Notes: a model not told the origin generated them from the letters alone. Positions 52,819-62,391 are shown, counted from the first letter of the stretch. The stretch is DNA of 64,000 nucleotides from Nocardioides sp. SYSU D00065 (GCF_017916425.1 NZ_JAFMSX010000001.1:1240001-1304000); one strand, 5' to 3'. Numbers and translations are program-made.

Positions 52819-55092
52819 TTGATCATCGAGCGTGACCTCACGCCCTACGTCGTCTACTCGGGCGACCCGGTCCTGCGGGCACTGGAGAAGATCACCGCCA
52901 ACAAGGCGCGCGTGATCTTCCTCGTCGACGCCCACGGCCACCTCGACGGCGTGCTGTCCGACGGCGACTTCCGCCGCTGGGTCAGCAGCGCGGCCAGCCT
53001 CACCGTCGACGTGCCGGCGCTCGAGGCCGCGAACACCTCGCCGCGCAGCCTGCCCGTCGGGAGCAGCCCCGCCGAGATCACGCACGCCTTCGGGTCGGGC
53101 ATCGACCACGTGGCGCTCGTGGACGAGCGCGGGCACCTCGTCGCCATCGCGATCAACCGCGCCGACGAGCTCCGCATCGGCCGCCACGTGGTCGCCTCCG
53201 ACGCGCCGGCGCTGATGGTGTCCGAGATCGGCATCAACCACCAGGGCGAGGTGTCGCTGGCCAAGCAGCTCGTCGACCTGTCCGTCGAGGCGGGCGCCGA
53301 CGTCGTGAAGTTCCAGCTGCGCGACATGGACTCGCTCTACCGCCAGGGGTCGTCCGGCTCGGGCGGGGAGGACCTCGGCCCGCAGTACACCCTCGACCTG
53401 CTCGCGAAGTACGACCTCGGCGCCGACGGGCTCTTCGAGGTCTTCGACCACTGCCGCGACGTCGGCATCGACGTCATGTGCACCGCGTGGGACCCGGTGA
53501 GCGTGGACCGCCTCGTCGACTACGGCATCCCCTCGCTCAAGGTCGCCTCTGCCGACATGACCAACCACGCGCTGCTGCGGCACATGGCCGCGAGCGGGAC
53601 GCCGATGGTGATCTCGACCGGCATGTCCACCGAGGGCGAGATCCGCGAGACCGTCGACCTGGTCCGGAGCACCGGCGTCGCCCACGCCTTCCTGCACTGC
53701 CAGTCGACCTACCCGGCGCCGTTCAAGGACGTCAACCTGGCCTACCTGACGCGGCTCGCCGAGCTCACCCGGGCACCCGTCGGCTACTCCGGCCACGAGC
53801 GCGGGTTCCACGTCGTGCTCGCCGCGGTGGCGCTGGGCGCGCGGATCATCGAGAAGCACTTCACCGTGGACCGCGACCTCGAGGGCAACGACCACAAGGT
53901 CAGCCTGCTGCCCGGCGAGTACCGCGAGATGGTGCAGCGGGTGCGGGAGGTGGAGGAGGCCCTCGGCACCTCGGCACCTCGCGCGGTGTCGACCGGGGAG
54001 ATGATGAACCGGGTCAACCTCGCCAAGTCGCTCGTCGCCGCGCGCCGCATCGAGGCCGGCGAGGTGCTCACCGAGGCCGACATCGACATCAAGAGCCCCG
54101 GTCGCGGGCTGCAGCCCAACGCCTTCGACCGACTCGTCGGCCGGACGACCTCGCGCGCGCTCGACCCCGGCGACTTCTTCTACGCCACCGACCTGGGCGA
54201 CGCGGCGCCGCGCGGGCGGGCGTACTCCTTCCGCCGTCCTTGGGGCCTGGCCGTGCGCTACCACGACATCGACGCCATGACGAAGGACACGACCCCCGAC
54301 TTCTTGGAGTTCCACTTCTCCTACAAGGACCTCGACCTCCCCGTCGCCGAGGTCTTCGCGAAGTACCCCGGCGGCCTGCCGATGGGCTTCACCACGCACT
54401 CCCCCGACCTGTTCGCGGGTGACTTCCTGCTCAACCTCGCCTCGGAGGACGACGAGCACTGGGAGCGCTCCATCCGCGAGCTCCAGCGCGTGGTCGACAC
54501 CACGCGGGAGATGCAGCAGCACTTCACCCGTGGCGCCGACGCCCGGGCCGACGCCGAGGGTCCGGTCGTCGTCGCCAGCCTCGGCGGCTTCACCAGCGAC
54601 GCGTTCGTACGTCCCGAGCAGCGCGCCGCGATGTACGAGCGGGTGGCGGCCGGCCTGGCCCGCGTCGACGACACCGGGGTCCGGCTGTGTGCGCAGACCC
54701 TGCCGCCCTACCCCTGGTACATGGGGGGACAGCTCTACTGCAACCTCTTCGTCGACCCGCGCGACACCGCCGAGTTCGCCGAGCGCCACGGCCGCCGCCT
54801 CTGCTTCGACGTCTCGCACTCCAAGCTGTCGGCCAACTACCTCGGCATGTCGTTCGCGGAGGCGACCGACCTGCTGGCACCGCACACCGAGCACCTCCAC
54901 CTCGTGGACGCGACCGGCGTCGACGGCGAGGGCGTGCAGGTGGGCGACGGCGAGATCGACTGGGCGGTGCTCGCCCAGCAGCTCGACGCGATGTCACCCG
55001 GTGTGAGCTTCATCCCCGAGATCTGGCAGGGGCACGTCAACGACGGCGAGGGCTTCTGGATCGCCCTCGAGCGGTTGGAGCAATGGTTCTGA
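52819..55092 (+). CDS. Multidomain NeuB-type nonulosonic acid synthase (CBS-NeuB-SAF-TIM barrel)
   Basis: The 757-residue protein has four modules. A CBS pair covers 1-125 (VIFLVDAHGHLDGVLSDGDFRRW). The NeuB catalytic barrel covers 130-390, with EIGINHQG (136-143), KFQLR, KVASADMTNH, STGMS, HCQSTYP, GYSGHERG and EKHFT. A SAF/antifreeze-like domain covers 395-455. A C-terminal xylose-isomerase-like TIM barrel covers about 475-757. The NeuB core condenses phosphoenolpyruvate with an N-acylated sugar. The extra barrel could make or open the substrate sugar, and the CBS pair may sense nucleotide. The start is TTG 52819, with GGAAGG 8 nt upstream; GTG 52783 is an alternative. Confidence 0.85.
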   Translation: MIIERDLTPYVVYSGDPVLRALEKITANKARVIFLVDAHGHLDGVLSDGDFRRWVSSAASLTVDVPALEAANTSPRSLPVGSSPAEITHAFGSGIDHVALVDERGHLVAIAINRADELRIGRHVVASDAPALMVSEIGINHQGEVSLAKQLVDLSVEAGADVVKFQLRDMDSLYRQGSSGSGGEDLGPQYTLDLLAKYDLGADGLFEVFDHCRDVGIDVMCTAWDPVSVDRLVDYGIPSLKVASADMTNHALLRHMAASGTPMVISTGMSTEGEIRETVDLVRSTGVAHAFLHCQSTYPAPFKDVNLAYLTRLAELTRAPVGYSGHERGFHVVLAAVALGARIIEKHFTVDRDLEGNDHKVSLLPGEYREMVQRVREVEEALGTSAPRAVSTGEMMNRVNLAKSLVAARRIEAGEVLTEADIDIKSPGRGLQPNAFDRLVGRTTSRALDPGDFFYATDLGDAAPRGRAYSFRRPWGLAVRYHDIDAMTKDTTPDFLEFHFSYKDLDLPVAEVFAKYPGGLPMGFTTHSPDLFAGDFLLNLASEDDEHWERSIRELQRVVDTTREMQQHFTRGADARADAEGPVVVASLGGFTSDAFVRPEQRAAMYERVAAGLARVDDTGVRLCAQTLPPYPWYMGGQLYCNLFVDPRDTAEFAERHGRRLCFDVSHSKLSANYLGMSFAEATDLLAPHTEHLHLVDATGVDGEGVQVGDGEIDWAVLAQQLDAMSPGVSFIPEIWQGHVNDGEGFWIALERLEQWF

Positions 55093-56150
55093 CCCCAGCC
55101 ACACCTCCCCTGGCGCTGTGGGTGGTCCCCGTCAGCGACCTGGCCGGCGTGGCGCGGCACGTCCTCGACGTGGCGCGCTCGGGCATCCCCGGCTGGCGGC
55201 TGCTGTTCCTGGCCCCGCCCGGCGCCCTGCCCGAGCGGTTGCGCGAGCTCGGCGCCGAGGTGGTCGAGGAACCCTTCGGGCCCGACCACGGCCTGCGCGC
55301 CTCGGTGGCCACCCTGCGCGACGTCGTACGCCGCGAGCGCCCCGCGCTCGTGCACAGTCACCTGTCCTACGCGGACATCGTCGCGGCGCTGGCCGTCGGC
55401 CGCGGCACCCGCCTGGTCACGACCGAGCACGGCATCGCCCGCGACGACGTCGTCTACCACCGCACGAGCGGCAAGGCGAGGCTGATGGCGGCCGCCCACA
55501 CCGTGCGGCTGCGCCGCTTCGACGCCGCGATCGCGGTGAGCCGCGCGACCGCGGCGGCGATGGTCGAGAAGTGGCACCCGCGACGCGAGGTCGTGGTGGT
55601 CCCCAACGGTGTCGACCCGGTCGCCGCCGCGACGCCCACCACGGGGCTGCGGATCCTGTCTCTGGCACGGCTGTCGCCGGAGAAGCGGCTGCCCGCCCTG
55701 CTCGACGGCTTCGCCGAGCTCCACCGCACCCACCCGCAGGCGAGGCTGACGCTGGCCGGCACCGGCCCGGAGGAGCCGGCGCTGCGCGCCCAGGTCGAGC
55801 GGCTGGGCCTCGCCGACGCGGTCGTCCTGCCCGGCTTCGTCGACCCCGGGCCGGCGATGGCCGCGCACGATGTGCTGGCGATGCTGTCGGTGTGGGAGAA
55901 CTGCTCCTACGCGCTCCTGGACGCCGCCGCACGTGGCCTGGGAGTGGTCGCCAGCAACGTCGGCGGCAACCCCGAGATGCTGCCCCCGGAGGCCCTCGTG
56001 CGCGCGGACGACGCCGGCGCCGTGGCCGGCGCGCTCGCCCGTCAGGGTCTCGACCTCGCTGCGCGGCCGGAGCTCGACCGGTGGCCGACCGTGGCCGAGA
56101 TGTGCGCCGAGATCGGCGCGACGTACGCGGCCGCGGGAGCGCGGACGTGA
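55083..56150 (+). CDS. GT4-family glycosyltransferase
   Basis: The 355-residue GT-B enzyme has LVHSHLSYADIVAALAVGRGTRLVTTEHG and FDAAIAVSRATAAAMVEKW. The C-terminal domain has ILSLARLSPEKRLPALLDGFAEL, GTGPEEPALRAQVERLGL and LSVWENCSYALLDAAARGLGVVAS. Its ATG lies inside the last codons of the NeuB fusion (10-bp overlap), with GGAG just upstream. It probably adds a sugar to the lipid-linked unit on the cytoplasmic side. Confidence 0.87.
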   Translation: MVLTPATPPLALWVVPVSDLAGVARHVLDVARSGIPGWRLLFLAPPGALPERLRELGAEVVEEPFGPDHGLRASVATLRDVVRRERPALVHSHLSYADIVAALAVGRGTRLVTTEHGIARDDVVYHRTSGKARLMAAAHTVRLRRFDAAIAVSRATAAAMVEKWHPRREVVVVPNGVDPVAAATPTTGLRILSLARLSPEKRLPALLDGFAELHRTHPQARLTLAGTGPEEPALRAQVERLGLADAVVLPGFVDPGPAMAAHDVLAMLSVWENCSYALLDAAARGLGVVASNVGGNPEMLPPEALVRADDAGAVAGALARQGLDLAARPELDRWPTVAEMCAEIGATYAAAGART

Positions 56151-57298
56151 GCCGTGTGAACTCGCCGTGGGACCTGCCGGACAAGACGGTGCAGCGGGCC
56201 GACGAGGCGGACCGCGAAATCCGGATCACCGACTTCGCCCTCATGGCGAGCCTGCCGCTGCGCACGGTCGAGGTCGCGGGCTTCCCCGTCAACGAGCTGA
56301 CCATGGCTGCGCTGGTCGGACTCTGCGTCCTGCGTCCGGCACGCGGCGGCGCCCGACTGCCCGGCCTCGTCGTGCTGCTCCTCGGCAGCCTGCTCGCCCT
56401 GCTCCTCTACTCGGGGCTCACCAACGAGGTCGACTGGACCCGGCGCGTGGGCCACGTGTCGATCCTCGCCGGCCTCGTCTGGGCCCTGGGCACCGGACGC
56501 GTGTCGCTGCGCTCGGCCGGCCTGGGCCTCGCCACGGGCCTCACCGCGGTGATCGTGCTGGGGGCGGCGGGGATCGGCGGCAGCACCTACGAGGGCCGGC
56601 TCACCGGCTATCTCGGCGATCCCAACGCAGGGGCGTTCTTCATCTCCGTCCTCGGGATCCTGGCGATCTTCTTCGCCGACGACCGGTGGAAGGTGCGCCT
56701 GGCCGTGGCCGTGCCGATGCTCGCCGGACTCGTCCTGACCTACTCGCGCACCGGCCTGCTCGCGGGGGCTTTCGCCGTCGTGTGGGTGCTGCTCGGACGC
56801 CGGCTCGGTGTCGTCGGGGGCGCGGCCATGGCTGGCGCCCTCGTCTGGCTGGTCGACAACATTCCCGCGGGCCTGACGACCTTCGGACCGTTCTCCGACC
56901 GCTCCGGCAGTGATGCGCTGCGTGACCGGATCATCGCGCAGGAGAGGGTCGAGCTCGCCGCCGCGCCGTGGTACGGCCACGGCCCGGGCACCGCCACGGT
57001 GAACATCGGTGACCTCGAGTTCTTCTTCCACAACAGCTACCTGGCCACCCGGCAGGAGGGCGGGTGGGGTGCCCTGCTGCTGGTGCTCGGCCTGCTGGTG
57101 GTGGCCTTCCTCCGCCTCTCGCGCCAGGCCCGCGCAGGAGACCTGGCGGCGGCGGGCGCCCAGGCCGCGATCATCGCGGTCGCCGTGATGGCGGTGACGC
57201 TCGGCGAGGTGCTGCTCGACACCCCCATGGCGATCGCCACCGGGTTCGCGCTCGGCCAGGCGCTGCGAGCCGGCGACAGGAGGCCGCCCGATGCCTGA
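56147..57298 (+). CDS. O-antigen ligase/polymerase-like membrane protein
   Basis: The 383-residue protein has about ten membrane helices. The Wzy/WaaL-type signature is LTGYLGDPNAGAFFISVLGILA, AVPMLAGLVLTYSRTGLLAGAF, and a periplasmic loop ending AAPWYGHGPGTATVNIGDLEFFFHNSYLATRQEGGWGALLL, containing the conserved HNSYL. It probably polymerises or ligates lipid-linked glycan outside the membrane. GTG 56147 overlaps the preceding stop (GTGA). It is the only polymerase candidate in the window. Confidence 0.83.
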   Translation: MSRVNSPWDLPDKTVQRADEADREIRITDFALMASLPLRTVEVAGFPVNELTMAALVGLCVLRPARGGARLPGLVVLLLGSLLALLLYSGLTNEVDWTRRVGHVSILAGLVWALGTGRVSLRSAGLGLATGLTAVIVLGAAGIGGSTYEGRLTGYLGDPNAGAFFISVLGILAIFFADDRWKVRLAVAVPMLAGLVLTYSRTGLLAGAFAVVWVLLGRRLGVVGGAAMAGALVWLVDNIPAGLTTFGPFSDRSGSDALRDRIIAQERVELAAAPWYGHGPGTATVNIGDLEFFFHNSYLATRQEGGWGALLLVLGLLVVAFLRLSRQARAGDLAAAGAQAAIIAVAVMAVTLGEVLLDTPMAIATGFALGQALRAGDRRPPDA

Positions 57299-58313
57299 GC
57301 GCGTCCACCTCGCAGCCAACAACCCCGATCTCGGCGGCGGCGAGCAGATGCTCGTGCGCACGGCCGCCGCCCTCGTCGAGCTGGGCCGCCCGGTCACCGT
57401 GGTCGCCCCCGACGCGCCCACCGACGTGCTCGACGCCGCGTCCGCGGTGGGTGCCGACGTGGTCGCGATCCGGGCCGACGACCGCGGTGCCTACCTGCGC
57501 CGACTGCGTGCCTGGGACCGTGGGGAGAGGCGGGGTCTGCTGTGGTGCCACGGCCTGGTGCCGGCCCTCGCCACCGCAGGCCGCCCGCGGCGCGTCGTGC
57601 ACCTCCACCAGCTGCCGCGCTCGCGGGGCCAGCGCGCCGCGCTGGCCGTCGCCCGGCGGGGCAGCCTCCGCGTCCTCACGCCCTCGTCCTTCCTGAGCGG
57701 CTCGGTCCCCGGGGCCGAGGTGTGCCCCAACTGGACGGGTGAGGTGACGCGCGGGCCGCTGCCCGCCGCCGGGCATCGGGTGGGGTTCCTGGGCCGGCTC
57801 GCCACCGACAAGGGCACCGACCTCCTCGCCCGGGCCCTGACGTCCGCACCGCTCGCCCAGGCGCAGCTGGTCGTCGCGGGCGACGACCGCTGGGTGCCGC
57901 AGGAGCAGCGCGTCCCCGTGGCGCAGGCACTGGACGCCCTCGGCGACCGCGTGCGCCGGATGGGCCGGGTCGAGCCGCACGAGTTCTTCGACGAGGTCGA
58001 CCTGGCGGTGTTCCCCAGCCGGGTGGCGGAGTCCTTCGGGCTCGTCGTCGCCGAGGCGATGGCCGCCGGCGTCCCCTTCGTGATCTCCGACGCGGGCGCG
58101 CTGCCCGAGGTCGCCGGCCCGCACCATCCGTGGATCGCCCGCGCCGGTGACGCCGACGACCTCGCCGCGGTCATCGGGCGGGCGCTGGCGGCGTCCCGCG
58201 CGCAGGTGCAGGCCGTGACGGATCGGGCCCGGCTCCGTTGGGAGGAGCAGTACTCACCCTCGGCCGGCCGGCAACGGGTGCACCGACTCCTCGCGGACCT
58301 GGGGGTGACATGA
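57291..58313 (+). CDS. GT4-family glycosyltransferase
   Basis: The 340-residue GT-B enzyme starts RVHLAANNPDLGGGEQMLVRTAAAL. Its C-terminal domain has VGFLGRLATDKGTDLLARAL and the E-x7-E motif ESFGLVVAEAMAAGVPFVIS. An AGGAGG Shine-Dalgarno precedes ATG 57291. It overlaps the upstream ligase-like gene by 8 bp and the next gene by ATGA. It is part of the continuous + strand operon. Confidence 0.87.
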   Translation: MPERVHLAANNPDLGGGEQMLVRTAAALVELGRPVTVVAPDAPTDVLDAASAVGADVVAIRADDRGAYLRRLRAWDRGERRGLLWCHGLVPALATAGRPRRVVHLHQLPRSRGQRAALAVARRGSLRVLTPSSFLSGSVPGAEVCPNWTGEVTRGPLPAAGHRVGFLGRLATDKGTDLLARALTSAPLAQAQLVVAGDDRWVPQEQRVPVAQALDALGDRVRRMGRVEPHEFFDEVDLAVFPSRVAESFGLVVAEAMAAGVPFVISDAGALPEVAGPHHPWIARAGDADDLAAVIGRALAASRAQVQAVTDRARLRWEEQYSPSAGRQRVHRLLADLGVT

Positions 58314-59428
58314 ACGCCCGCTCCGGTCGGCCGCGCGTGGCGATCGCGCACGACTACCTCACCCAGCGCGGTGGCGCTGAGCGCGTCGTGCTCACGCTGA
58401 TGAAGGCCTTCCCCGAGGCTGCCGTGCACACCACCCTCTACGACCCCGACGCCACCTACCCCGAGTTCCGCGACGCCGACGTGCGGACCTCCCCGCTGAA
58501 CCGCGTGGCCGCCCTGCGGCGCGACCACCGCCTGGCCCTGCCCCTGCTGGCTCCGACCTCGTCGCGGATGAGGGTCGAGGCCGACGTGGTCGTCGCCTCC
58601 AGCAGCGGGTGGGCGCACGGGTTCGACACGTCCGGGCGCACGGTCGTCTACTGCCACAACCCCGCCCGCTGGCTCTACCAGACCGACGAGTACCTCGGCG
58701 GATCCGCATGGCGCTCACCGCTGGGTCCGCCGCTGATCGCGATGCGCCCCCTCCTGACGCGGTGGGACCGCCGGCGGGCGCGCGACGTCGACGTCTACGT
58801 CGCCAACAGCCGCGTCGTGCAGCACCGGATCGCCGAGACGTACGGGCGCGAGGCCGAGCTGCTGCCGCCGCCGCACGGGATGGACGCCTCGGCGCCCCGC
58901 GAGAGCGTGGCGGAGCTCGAGGGCTGGTCCGGCTACGCCCTGGTCGTCTCGCGCCTGCTCCCCTACAAGAACGTCGACGTGGTGATCGAGGCGGTCCGTG
59001 GCAGCGGGCGGCGCCTGGTCGTCGTGGGCCGCGGGCCGGAGGAGGCGCGGCTGCGCGCGACCCTGCCCGACAACGTGCGCCTGCTGGGCGGGCTCAGCGA
59101 CGCCCAGCTGCGCGCGGTGTACGCCGGCGCCGGGGTGCTGGTCGCTGCCAGTCACGAGGACTTCGGGCTCGCTCCGCTCGAGGCGGCCGCCTTCGGCGTG
59201 CCGGCCGTCGCGCTGCGTGGCGGCGGGTTCCTCGAGACCGTCCTGGAGGGGGAGACCGGGCTCTTCTTCGACCGGCCGGCCCCCGAGGACGTCGCCGCCG
59301 CCCTCGCGGCGTCCGACGCCCAGGCCTGGGACGCTGACAGACTGCGAGCGCGGGCCGAGCAGTTCGGCGAGGCGCGCTTCATCGACAGGATCCGCGCGAT
59401 CGCGCTCGGGGAAGGGGACGTGGCCTGA
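58310..59428 (+). CDS. GT4-family glycosyltransferase (WbaZ/mannosyltransferase-like)
   Basis: The 372-residue GT-B enzyme has VAIAHDYLTQRGGAERVVLTL, the conserved YCHNPARWLYQTDEYL near residue 110, and YALVVSRLLPYKNVDVVIEAV. The E-x7-E motif EDFGLAPLEAAAFGVPAVAL follows. The sequence resembles WbaZ-type mannosyltransferases acting early in O-unit assembly. It starts by ATGA overlap and ends 1 bp before the initiating transferase gene. Confidence 0.87.
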   Translation: MNARSGRPRVAIAHDYLTQRGGAERVVLTLMKAFPEAAVHTTLYDPDATYPEFRDADVRTSPLNRVAALRRDHRLALPLLAPTSSRMRVEADVVVASSSGWAHGFDTSGRTVVYCHNPARWLYQTDEYLGGSAWRSPLGPPLIAMRPLLTRWDRRRARDVDVYVANSRVVQHRIAETYGREAELLPPPHGMDASAPRESVAELEGWSGYALVVSRLLPYKNVDVVIEAVRGSGRRLVVVGRGPEEARLRATLPDNVRLLGGLSDAQLRAVYAGAGVLVAASHEDFGLAPLEAAAFGVPAVALRGGGFLETVLEGETGLFFDRPAPEDVAAALAASDAQAWDADRLRARAEQFGEARFIDRIRAIALGEGDVA

Positions 59429-59429
59429 C

Positions 59430-60842
59430 GTGCGCCCCGAAGGAATCCGGCTGCTCCCCTGGCTCATCGGCGCCGTCGACCTCGTCATGCTCGTCGTGGC
59501 CACGGCGCTCGCGATCCGGTTCCGGCTGACGCTGTCGATCTTCGACACCGCCGGCGACGTCCTGCAGAACACCGCCCTGGCCAGCGTCTTCTTCGTCGCC
59601 ACCTGGCTGATCATGCTGGCGTTCTTCGGCACCTACGAGCGTCACGTCTTCGGTGCGGGCACCGAGGAGTTCAAGCTCGTCGTCAACGGATCGTTCTTCA
59701 CCGCCGCGCTGGTCGCGACGATGGCCTACCTCATGCAGTACCCGCTCTCGCGCGGCTTCTTCGTCCTGTACTTCCCCATCGGCGTGCTGCTGCTGCTCGT
59801 CGGGCGGCTGTTCTCGCGGCGCGTCATCCAGCGCCTGCGGCGAGCCGGGCACTTCAACGAGTTGGTGCTGCTGGTCGGCAGTCCGGGCTACATCGGCGAG
59901 ATCCACACCGTCCTCGAGCGCGAGGCGTGGCTGGGCTACCAGGTGATGGGCTGCCTCGTGCCCAAGGAGTACGCCGGGCTGCAGGTGACCTCGGCCGGCG
60001 TCCCGGTGCTCGGGCTGAGCGAGGAGGTCCGGGCGGTCGTCGACGAGGTGTCGCCCGACATCGTCTTCTTCACCGCCGGCGCGGTGGACTCCTCCACCCA
60101 GCTGCGCCGTCTCGCCTGGGACCTCGAGGACCATGCCGACGTGCAGATCATCGTCGCGCCCAACGTCACCGACGTCTCCAGCGAGCGCGTCCGCATCCGC
60201 CCCGTCGCCGGGCTGCCGCTCATGCACCTGGGCCGCTCGCGCTCGCAGCTGGCCAGCAACGACGCCAAGCGCGCCTTCGACGTGATCGGCGCGCTCACGG
60301 TCCTGGCGCTGACGTGGCCCGTCCTGCTCGCACTGATGCTCTGGATCCGGCACCACGACGGCGGACCCGCCCTGTTCCGCCAGACCCGCGTCGGCCGCGA
60401 CGGCGTCGAGTTCTGCTGCCTCAAGCTGCGCACCATGTCGGTCGACGCCGAGGAGCGCCTCGCGGAGGTCGAGGCGCGCGACCACGTGCTGTTCAAGAGC
60501 ACCGACGACCCGCGCGTGACCAGGCCCGGACGGTTTCTCCGCCGCTTCTCCCTCGACGAGCTGCCCCAGCTGTGGAACGTCGTCCGCGGCGAGATGAGCC
60601 TGGTGGGTCCGCGTCCGCCGCTGCCCTCGGAGGTCGAGCACTACGAGGACGACATGCTGCGCCGGCTCAACGTGCTGCCCGGCATGACCGGGCTGTGGCA
60701 GGTCTCCGGCAGGTCCGACCTGTCGTGGGAGGACACGGTCCGCCTCGACCTCTACTACGTCGACAACTGGTCGATGGTGCAGGACCTGCTGATCCTGGCC
60801 CGGACCGTCACGGCCGTGCTGGCCAGCCGCGGGGCGTACTGA
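59430..60842 (+). CDS. Initiating polyprenyl-phosphate glycosylphosphotransferase (WbaP-like)
   Basis: The 470-residue protein has four N-terminal membrane helices, a CoA-binding-like middle domain (about 145-265), and a C-terminal bacterial sugar transferase domain (about 285-470). The latter has KRAFDVIGALTVLALTWPVLLAL, CLKLRTM, DELPQLWNVVRGEMSLVGPRPP and LPGMTGLWQVSGRSD. It transfers a sugar-1-phosphate onto undecaprenyl phosphate, the first committed step of repeat-unit assembly. GTG 59430 is one base after the upstream stop. Confidence 0.92.
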   Translation: MRPEGIRLLPWLIGAVDLVMLVVATALAIRFRLTLSIFDTAGDVLQNTALASVFFVATWLIMLAFFGTYERHVFGAGTEEFKLVVNGSFFTAALVATMAYLMQYPLSRGFFVLYFPIGVLLLLVGRLFSRRVIQRLRRAGHFNELVLLVGSPGYIGEIHTVLEREAWLGYQVMGCLVPKEYAGLQVTSAGVPVLGLSEEVRAVVDEVSPDIVFFTAGAVDSSTQLRRLAWDLEDHADVQIIVAPNVTDVSSERVRIRPVAGLPLMHLGRSRSQLASNDAKRAFDVIGALTVLALTWPVLLALMLWIRHHDGGPALFRQTRVGRDGVEFCCLKLRTMSVDAEERLAEVEARDHVLFKSTDDPRVTRPGRFLRRFSLDELPQLWNVVRGEMSLVGPRPPLPSEVEHYEDDMLRRLNVLPGMTGLWQVSGRSDLSWEDTVRLDLYYVDNWSMVQDLLILARTVTAVLASRGAY

Positions 60843-60868
60843 GGCGGCCTACTGACGCGGCCTCCTGC

Positions 60869-62311
60869 TCAGGCGCTGGCCGCCCTGCGGCGCCGACCCT
60901 TGCCCGCGGTGGAGTACGCGTCGAGCGAGTCCTGCTCGGCCTTGTAGCCGCCGTAGCCGCCGTAGCTGCCGTAGCCGCCGCCGTAGGCGATGGCCGCGGC
61001 ACCCTTGACCGGCGCCTTGTTGAGCACGACGCCGAGCAGGCGGCTGCCGACCTGGTCGAGGATGCGCCGGCACTGCTGGCTCTGCTCGATCTGCGTCTTG
61101 CCGGCGGCCTGCACGAGCAGCGCGCCGTCGCAGAACGCCGAGAGCAGTCCGGCGTCGGTCACCGGCAGCAGCGGAGGCGCGTCGAGGATCACCAGGTGGT
61201 CCTGGGACAGCTCGTCGATGAACTGCTTCATCCGCAGCGAGCCGAGGAGCTCGCTGGGGTTGGGCGGGATCCGGCCGGCCGGGAGCACGCTCAGGTTGGT
61301 CATGCCGGAGTCGACGATGACGTCGCGGACCTCGACGTCCCCGGCCAGCGCCTGGGTGAGGCCGACGGTGCCGTCGATGTCGAAGGTCGAGGCGATCATC
61401 GGACGCCGCAGGTCGGCGTCGATGAGCAGCACGGGCGTGCCGGCCTGAGCCACCAGCCGGGCGATGTTGGCCGACACGGTCGACTTGCCCTCCCCCGCGA
61501 GGGCGGAGGTGACCACGATGCGTCGCGGCTCGTTGTCGACGTCGACGAAGCGCAGGTTGGTGCGCAGCTGCCGGAAGGCCTCGGCCGCGCGCCCCAGGTC
61601 GCCGCGCACGCCGCGGTGGGCGCGGTCGAGCGCCTCCTCCTTGGGGATGATGCCCAGCACCGCCGCTCCCGTGGCCTCCTCGACGTGCTTGGTGGAGCGG
61701 ATCCGGCGGTCGATGAGCCGGCGGGCGATGAGGACGGCGTACGCCAGCGCGAGACCGCCGGCCGCGCCCTTCATCGCGGCCCTGCGGTAGTCCGGGGTGA
61801 ACGGCGCGCCGGGCAGCTCCGCCGGCTCGACGGGGACGATGCGGGTCAGTGGCGCCGTCTTGGGGTCCGCCTCGCCCGTCTCCACCTCCTGGGCGTACAC
61901 GACCACGGCGTCGATGACGGCGTTGGCGAGGTCGCGGGCCTCCTCGGGCGTGCTGCCGATGGCCGAGACGGTGAGGCCGTTGACACTGGCGTCGACGGAC
62001 GCCGAGAACCGGCCGGCGATCGCGCTCGGCGGGACGTCGAGGTCGAGGTCCTCGACCACCTGCTCGGCCACGGGCGTGCTGGGGACCAGGAAGGCGTAGA
62101 GGTTCGCCTTGTCCTCGGCGAGCTGCGCGTTGCCCTGCTCCTCGCCGGCGGTCGTGGCCTCGCCGACGATGACCAGGCCCGACGACGTGGCCGAGTAGAG
62201 CACCGGCTCGCGGGTGGTCTTGGCGACCATCAGCAGCGCCCCGAGGATCGTGCAGCCAACCAGCACCCAGACGTAGGCGCGGCTCAGCCGTACGAAGTCC
62301 CCGAACGTCAT
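60869..62311 (-). CDS. Wzz-BY-kinase: polysaccharide co-polymerase/tyrosine autokinase
   Basis: The 480-residue protein has a Wzz-type membrane domain with helices near residues 13-30 and 185-205, then a cytoplasmic P-loop kinase. Kinase motifs are Walker A ALAGEGKST, A' LLIDADLRRP and Walker B HLVILDAPP. Near the C-terminus is a tyrosine cluster, YGGGYGSYGGYGGY, expected to be autophosphorylated. In this family phosphorylation cycles control chain length and export. Domain and kinase are fused as in proteobacteria. The ATG is leaderless (TAGACT at 62323-62318). It is convergent with the glycosylphosphotransferase gene. Confidence 0.9.
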   Translation of the reverse strand: MTFGDFVRLSRAYVWVLVGCTILGALLMVAKTTREPVLYSATSSGLVIVGEATTAGEEQGNAQLAEDKANLYAFLVPSTPVAEQVVEDLDLDVPPSAIAGRFSASVDASVNGLTVSAIGSTPEEARDLANAVIDAVVVYAQEVETGEADPKTAPLTRIVPVEPAELPGAPFTPDYRRAAMKGAAGGLALAYAVLIARRLIDRRIRSTKHVEEATGAAVLGIIPKEEALDRAHRGVRGDLGRAAEAFRQLRTNLRFVDVDNEPRRIVVTSALAGEGKSTVSANIARLVAQAGTPVLLIDADLRRPMIASTFDIDGTVGLTQALAGDVEVRDVIVDSGMTNLSVLPAGRIPPNPSELLGSLRMKQFIDELSQDHLVILDAPPLLPVTDAGLLSAFCDGALLVQAAGKTQIEQSQQCRRILDQVGSRLLGVVLNKAPVKGAAAIAYGGGYGSYGGYGGYKAEQDSLDAYSTAGKGRRRRAASA

Positions 62312-62317
62312 GCCGGG

Positions 62318-62323
62318 AGTCTA
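62318..62323 (-). promoter_or_regulatory. -10 box for Wzz-BY-kinase gene
   Basis: Minus-strand TAGACT ends 6 nt before ATG 62311; there is no Shine-Dalgarno. Confidence 0.55.
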
Positions 62324-62391
62324 GGGCGTGGCAGCGGACGGGCCGGGCCGATCAGCGACATGCGCGTGAGGACGGCTGGCACCATGTCCGC

